Notes under the pieces: model-generated
Databases searched by the model: none
What the model saw: only the letters and a program-made list of their open reading frames with translations
What the model was told of the DNA's origin: nothing
Program-made: the position numbers and the translations under genes
Shown here: positions 45,127 to 49,308 of the stretch, piece by piece
Layout: every line of letters starts with the position of its first letter
Position numbering within the stretch: the first letter of the stretch is position 1
Assembly (NCBI GenBank): GCA_041736155.1
Contig: JBGSUL010000036.1
Span: 1 to 49,308 of the forward strand
Length of the DNA: 49,308 nt
Source: JANPLN01 sp041736155
GTDB lineage: Bacteria > Bdellovibrionota > Bdellovibrionia > Bdellovibrionales > JAGQZY01
Direction: 5' to 3'

Positions 45127-46001
45127 GCTTTGCGCACACCTGTGGGGCGCGTGTTTTCGCGTGGATCGGTGGTGGAATTTTTAGGAGCGTTCTGTGCTCC
45201 CCCTGCTTGGCGAGTTTTCGTGTAGGCATTGGATTTTTCTTCTTCGTTTTTTAACAGCGCAAAAATCTCTTTGCGCGACAAATGGCGCCATTGATTTGGT
45301 TGTAAGTTTCCAAGCTGAATGGGCCCAATGCGTGTTCGCAAAAGATTGGTTACTTCTAGATCTACCAATTCACACATACGACGAATTTGTCGTTTTTTCC
45401 CCTCTTGCAAAACAAAACGCAATTGATTGTCTTTGACGATTTCTACCTCAGCGGGAAGGAGTGGCTTGTTGTCTAGAGAGAGCCCATGACGGAGTTTTTG
45501 CAGACGGGAGGGTGTAATAATGCCGTCCACCCATACCAGGTATTCCTTAGTCATCACTGATTGAGGCGAGATGACGGCGCGGGCAATGCGGCCATCCTGA
45601 GTGAGAATAAGCAGCCCCCAGGAATCAATGTCCAATCGGCCTGCCGGTGCCAGGGTCATCATTTGCGAGCGAGTGGGGGGACCTGAGTCTCCCGGGGAGC
45701 GCACTTGATTTTCGAGGGTGAGCAGGGCGGAGGCGTTCTCGTAATCTTCCTCGGCTTGGCCCGAGACATGGCCCACCGGCTTATTGATAATGATGGACAG
45801 CTTACCGCGTATCCATTTCTCAGCATCGTCGGAGAGCGTGATATTTACATCAGGTAAAACTTTTGTGCCTAATTGATCAACAACTTGCCCATCCACTTTG
45901 ACCCATCCGTTTTCAATGCAATGATCTGCTTCACGCCGTGAACAAATACCGAGGTCGGCCATGAGTTTTGAGAGTCGAAGAGGTTCTTGGGACATAATCA
46001 T
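45114..46001 (-). CDS. rRNA pseudouridine synthase, RsuA family
   Basis: 295 residues. An N-terminal S4 RNA-binding domain (LRLSKLMADLGICSRREAD at 8-26, then VKVDGQVV) is followed by the catalytic domain: IIINKPVGHVS, and APAGRLDIDSWGLLILTQDG with the catalytic Asp in GRLD, then KEYLVWVDG and GKKRQIRRMCE. It isomerises uridine in ribosomal RNA; whether it is closest to RluB, RluE, RluF or RsuA is not clear by eye. The C-terminal 45 residues are a polar, probably disordered tail. Convergent with the fibre gene, 32 bases apart. Confidence 0.9.
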   Translation of the reverse strand: MIMSQEPLRLSKLMADLGICSRREADHCIENGWVKVDGQVVDQLGTKVLPDVNITLSDDAEKWIRGKLSIIINKPVGHVSGQAEEDYENASALLTLENQVRSPGDSGPPTRSQMMTLAPAGRLDIDSWGLLILTQDGRIARAVISPQSVMTKEYLVWVDGIITPSRLQKLRHGLSLDNKPLLPAEVEIVKDNQLRFVLQEGKKRQIRRMCELVDLEVTNLLRTRIGPIQLGNLQPNQWRHLSRKEIFALLKNEEEKSNAYTKTRQAGGAQNAPKNSTTDPRENTRPTGVRKAYRR

Positions 46002-46049
46002 TACTCTTGCCAGAAGAGCCCAGTCTTGTCATGATAAATACGATTCTAC

Positions 46050-46055
46050 GGAGGT
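46050..46055 (+). promoter_or_regulatory. Ribosome binding site deciding the next start
   Basis: GGAGGT with a five-base spacer to the ATG at 46061. The open frame continues 18 codons upstream but without a comparable site. Confidence 0.75.
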
Positions 46056-46060
46056 TTTAC

Positions 46061-46735
46061 ATGGTTCTTATTCTTTCTATTCTGTTCAGTTATGCTTCAG
46101 TGAACGACACTTCCCAAGCCGAGCTCTTTGATTTAGAGACCAAAAATAAACTTTTTACCTACGAAGCGCGCCGTGTTCATAACAATGAGACCACGACCTA
46201 CGAATCTCAATACAAAGACGCGGTCAGTGGCGAGGTGGTCGCCAGCGAAAAAGCAGAATTGCAAAACGGAAAACTTGTTCGTTATTTTGTAGAGAGAAAA
46301 CCCACCCAAGAAACGGGAGTGATTGAAGTGAAGGACGGAAAAGTTCTTTTCTCCTATAACGACAATGGCAAAAAGTCAGAAGGCAAAGAACCTTTGAACA
46401 CCAAAGAGCCGACCATTGTTTCAGCCAATCTCGTTGCTCTCGCAGAAGATAAAATGGATGATTTGTTGGCTAAAAAAGCCGTCGATTTCCGCTACGCTGT
46501 TTGGTACCGCAAAGAAACTGTGGGCTTTCGTTATAGTTACGAGCGAGAAGAAGGCAATAAAGTGGTGATTAAAATGAATCCCACCAATTTCCTCTACAAG
46601 TCTTTAGTAAAACCAATTTATTTAACCTTTGATAAAACATCTAAAAAACTCCTAGAAATTCGCGGGAGATCCCTTCCTAAGAAAAAAGAGGGAAGTTCGT
46701 GGCGCGATGTGGATGCTTTATCCGTTTACAAATAG
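46061..46735 (+). CDS. Secreted protein of unknown function
   Basis: 224 residues from the ATG at 46061, supported by GGAGGT. The N-terminus MVLILSILFSYASV is hydrophobic and reads as a short signal peptide, with cleavage perhaps after TSQA. The mature part is beta-prone and charged (TKNKLFTYEARRVHNNETTTYESQY, then paired VKDGKVLFSYNDNGK), with no Cys and no membrane helix. The pattern resembles periplasmic domains of unknown function, but I cannot name a family. It is the first gene of a plus-strand block with the HTTM and EamA genes (44-base gap). Confidence 0.7.
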   Translation: MVLILSILFSYASVNDTSQAELFDLETKNKLFTYEARRVHNNETTTYESQYKDAVSGEVVASEKAELQNGKLVRYFVERKPTQETGVIEVKDGKVLFSYNDNGKKSEGKEPLNTKEPTIVSANLVALAEDKMDDLLAKKAVDFRYAVWYRKETVGFRYSYEREEGNKVVIKMNPTNFLYKSLVKPIYLTFDKTSKKLLEIRGRSLPKKKEGSSWRDVDALSVYK

Positions 46736-46779
46736 TTTGAGATAGATCTCTAAACAACGCCAAGGTGGGTGGGGTTTTT

Positions 46780-48273
46780 ATGAAAAAAAAGATGTTTTTT
46801 TGGCTAGAGGGTTTTTCGGTCGATTTAAAATCACTGGCCATGTTTCGTATCTGCTTTGGAATCGTTCTTTTTATCGATGTTTTTTATCGTCTTTTCTATA
46901 TCAACGATTTTTATAGTGACATGGGTGTTCTGCCTCGCGAAGCTTTGATCTCCCAGTTTCTCTCCAACTGGGAATCCAGCCTCCTTCTCATATCTGGGCG
47001 GGGAGAGGTCATTTTTGTTTTAATGAGCATTGCGCTGATCTTTATCGCCATGATGACCGTTGGGTATCGCACACGTCTTGCCACTTTTTTTGTATGGCTG
47101 TTTATAAACTCGATCCACGCACGCGCGCAAATTGTTCTTCACGGCGGCGACGATCTGATTCGTGTATTATTGTTTTGGTGTAACTTTGTTCCGCTCAATG
47201 CGGAATTCTCCGTCGATCGTTATTTAAATCCACAAGGAAAACCACTTTCATCCAAACTTCTCAGTTTTGGCAGTGCCGGTCTGCTGTTGCAACTGATGGC
47301 CATGTACTTATTTACAGCGGCGCTTAAACTACATCCCGTTTGGGATCGCGAAGCCACGGCGATCTATTATGCTCTGAGTTTAGAGCAGTTCACTGATTCC
47401 ATGGGTCGTTGGCTGTTAAATTTCCCACAACTTTTACAAACGATGACGATAGCCACTCTCATCTTAGAGTGGGTCGGCCCCATCTTAGTCCTCTTTCCGT
47501 TTGTGAATCGCTACTGTCGCACATGGGTCGCCCTCAGTTTTATTGGTTTCCATTTTGGCCTTTTTGTTTGTTTGCATTTGGGACCATTTCCATGGACGTG
47601 CATGGCGGCATGGTTGATGGTGTTTCCAGGAGAATTTTGGCAGCACTTCGCATTTTGGAAATACCGTCCTATTCTGTGGGTCAGTGAGCAAGTCAAGCGC
47701 CTCCAATGGCAAACAGAAGTGCCACGCGTCCCTTTTTCCAAAGTATTTGAGGCCACGGCGGCCGTTTTTATTTTCCTCATGCTCGCCTGGAATCTCACCC
47801 ACCATGAAAGTTTTCCTTATCGCCGCACAGAAAACTTTCGTATTTTGATGAACGTGACAGAGCTTTATCAAAAATGGAATATGTTCGCACCCTATCCGCG
47901 TAAGGATGATGGCTGGTATGTCATTGAAGCTTCGCTTTTCAGCGGGAAAATCATCAATCCCATGGCCGAAGATTTTATCTACACGGAGGAAAAGCCTGCG
48001 GATGTAGCCGCCACCTATATAAACAGCATGTGGCGAAAATACTTGACGAACACTTGGTTAAAGACGAATCATGCCTACCGCGTTCACTTTGGAAAATATT
48101 TATGCCGCAAGTGGAACAGCGATAAAACCAACCTCGACGATAAAATAAATACGATGAAGATTTATTATATGATGGAAATGACCCCACCCCCAGGATATCC
48201 AGCCAAGCCGACAAAAAAAGAGTTGCTGTGGAGACATTACTGCATCGATAAACCATCAGACTGGAACGATTGA
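46780..48273 (+). CDS. HTTM (gamma-carboxylase-like) integral membrane protein
   Basis: 497 residues. SLAMFRICFGIVLFIDVFYRL near the start, the block QIVLHGGDDLIRVLLFWCNFVP, and FSVDRYL match the HTTM domain related to the membrane part of vitamin K-dependent gamma-carboxylases. About six to eight hydrophobic helices run to residue 345; the last 150 residues are soluble (from ENFRILMNVTELYQKW). The start is ATG 46780 with GGGG five bases upstream; a GTG 15 bases earlier is possible. Carboxylase activity is not established for bacterial HTTM proteins, so function is unassigned. Its stop overlaps the transporter start by four bases. Confidence 0.82.
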   Translation: MKKKMFFWLEGFSVDLKSLAMFRICFGIVLFIDVFYRLFYINDFYSDMGVLPREALISQFLSNWESSLLLISGRGEVIFVLMSIALIFIAMMTVGYRTRLATFFVWLFINSIHARAQIVLHGGDDLIRVLLFWCNFVPLNAEFSVDRYLNPQGKPLSSKLLSFGSAGLLLQLMAMYLFTAALKLHPVWDREATAIYYALSLEQFTDSMGRWLLNFPQLLQTMTIATLILEWVGPILVLFPFVNRYCRTWVALSFIGFHFGLFVCLHLGPFPWTCMAAWLMVFPGEFWQHFAFWKYRPILWVSEQVKRLQWQTEVPRVPFSKVFEATAAVFIFLMLAWNLTHHESFPYRRTENFRILMNVTELYQKWNMFAPYPRKDDGWYVIEASLFSGKIINPMAEDFIYTEEKPADVAATYINSMWRKYLTNTWLKTNHAYRVHFGKYLCRKWNSDKTNLDDKINTMKIYYMMEMTPPPGYPAKPTKKELLWRHYCIDKPSDWND

Positions 48274-49160
48274 CCGTCACACCAACCTCGGCTTATTTTT
48301 ACGCCCTTGCGGCCTCGGTGAGTTTTTCCACGGCCAGTCTCTTTTTTGCCCAGTACTCCAAAAATATTTCGTCCATTTGGATGAATTATTTTAAAACCAG
48401 TATCTGTTTTGTATGCCTATCGATCGCCACGGTGTTTTTTAATTCGTGGACCGAAATGCCTACAACAGTGATCGGCGCGTTGTTGATCAGTGGGATTTTA
48501 GGATTGGGTCTGGGAGATTTATTTTTGCTCTCAGCTTATGCACGAATGGGCGCAGGACGAACACTTATTCTTTTCGGTTTCCAGCCGTTGATCTTAGGTA
48601 TTTCTTCTTGGTACTTATTTGCCCAACCTCTAAGTTTTTATAAATTCTTGGCAGTGATTTTTTTTCTCATTTGTTTGTATTTGTTTAGTCTCGAAAAATT
48701 CAAGGAGCATGGACACTGGGAAATCAAGGGGTTGATTGCGGCGCTCTTAGGTGTCCTTTTTGACAATGCCGGCATTCTCCTCACACGCTGGTCTTTTAAC
48801 AGCGTTGCCGATTTGAGCGTCATCCAGGTGAATTTTATAAGAGCGGTGGGGGCGATGTTATTTTTTATCACCTTCAACCCATTTTTAAAGTCAGGGTTGA
48901 TACAACATTTTCAAAAACTAGATCGCCAACAAAAACTCGTGATTCTGGTAGCTTCGGTCGCCGGAACCTTTGTGTCCCTTATGTTATACCTCACGGCCGT
49001 CAGAGTGGCGCATTTAGCCTCTTTGGCCGCCATGGGCGTCTTCGGCCCCCTCTATGCAACCATGCTCGAGTGTATGATCCAACGTAAAAAACCAAGCCCT
49101 TATCTCTTATGGGCCCTCGCCAGTTTCCTCATCGGCTTTTTCATCTTGTTGTACTTTTAG
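48270..49160 (+). CDS. EamA/DMT-superfamily transporter
   Basis: 296 residues with about ten hydrophobic segments in two halves, beginning YFYALAASVSFSTASLFFAQYS and ending in a strongly hydrophobic helix. Motifs such as GILGLGLGDLFLLSAYARMGAGRT and, in the second half, LYLTAVRVAHLASLAAMGVFGPLYATM fit the EamA drug/metabolite transporter family. The start is probably TTG at 48270, overlapping the HTTM stop (TTGA). Substrate unknown. Confidence 0.8.
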   Translation: MTVTPTSAYFYALAASVSFSTASLFFAQYSKNISSIWMNYFKTSICFVCLSIATVFFNSWTEMPTTVIGALLISGILGLGLGDLFLLSAYARMGAGRTLILFGFQPLILGISSWYLFAQPLSFYKFLAVIFFLICLYLFSLEKFKEHGHWEIKGLIAALLGVLFDNAGILLTRWSFNSVADLSVIQVNFIRAVGAMLFFITFNPFLKSGLIQHFQKLDRQQKLVILVASVAGTFVSLMLYLTAVRVAHLASLAAMGVFGPLYATMLECMIQRKKPSPYLLWALASFLIGFFILLYF

Positions 49161-49308
49161 CAATAAGAACGCAGTTCTTTTTCTTTTTATAGAATTCCTA
49201 AAAATTTTAGAGAAGGCATTTTCGAGAACTCGCGTGCGCGCGGGGCGTATCCGAGGCGCGGCATCGAAGATGACGCGACCCGAAGACGACCTGCGGCCGT
49301 CGAGCGCT
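49161..49308. other. AT-rich then sharply GC-rich end of window
   Basis: After the transporter stop an AT-rich stretch (TTCTTTTTATAGAATTCC) resembles the outer arm of the inverted repeat at 22116-22166 over about 20 bases. From about 49225 the sequence becomes very GC-rich, with many CG steps, unlike any coding region in the window. No gene is visible before the edge. Confidence 0.5.

Noticed and set aside
1..49308. tRNA, rRNA, integrase or transposase genes that would mark an island
   Set aside because: None was recognised in any spacer or frame, so I do not claim a mobile island despite the large accessory-looking fibre gene.

Overview
The window looks like chromosome from a Gram-negative member of the Bdellovibrionota (Bdellovibrio-like predatory bacteria). 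This is inferred from protein character: many secreted proteins and lipoproteins, one with a lipobox-like FQNC, a mitochondrial-type aconitase, and above all a 5,882-codon secreted fibre built from phage-tail-fibre-like repeats with a short C-terminal coiled coil and a Cys-containing tail. No rRNA, tRNA, CRISPR array, transposase or integrase was seen. Genes are densely packed on both strands, often with 1-13 base overlaps.

Layout. 1-2525: a cut-off reading frame, a fatty acid desaturase and a secreted protein of unknown function on the minus strand, then about 600 bases without a convincing gene but with a strong hairpin. 2526-7861: both subunits of a type IIB topoisomerase (Topo VI B and A, overlapping by 8 bases), then aconitase with a clear terminator. 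7945-11552: a lytic-transglycosylase-like protein overlapping a small secreted protein, a GAF plus HD-GYP signalling protein with an unusual insertion, and a lipoprotein. 11549-15018: a minus-strand operon of a LysR regulator, a PhoD-like lipoprotein phosphatase and an aldehyde-dehydrogenase-fold protein that appears to lack both catalytic residues. 15241-21996: a VWA lipoprotein, an operon of MscS channel, lipoprotein and MipA/OmpV porin-like protein, a PlsC-type acyltransferase, a Cys-rich secreted protein and a GT4 glycosyltransferase. 21997-22346: a gene-free spacer with a 51-base inverted repeat and a dispersed repeat. 22347-27065: a small HD-GYP protein, then a minus-strand run yebC, hisS, yceF (the last two overlapping) and an aldo/keto reductase with a changed catalytic residue. 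27433-45081: the giant fibre gene, over a third of the window. 45114-49160: an RsuA-family pseudouridine synthase, then a three-gene plus-strand block (secreted protein, HTTM membrane protein, EamA transporter). The last 100 bases are sharply GC-rich.

The most unusual item is the fibre. It carries 26 copies (my manual count) of a motif running from V(F/Y)GRTG to ELDTEKV, organised in a higher-order period of about 445 codons, with heavy synonymous divergence between copies of nearly the same protein sequence. Known predatory Bdellovibrio use trimeric fibre proteins for prey recognition, which is the best guess for its role. Second in interest are the bacterial Topo VI pair and the putative pseudo-aldehyde dehydrogenase in a regulator-led operon. 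All family assignments come from reading motifs by eye; no database search was run.
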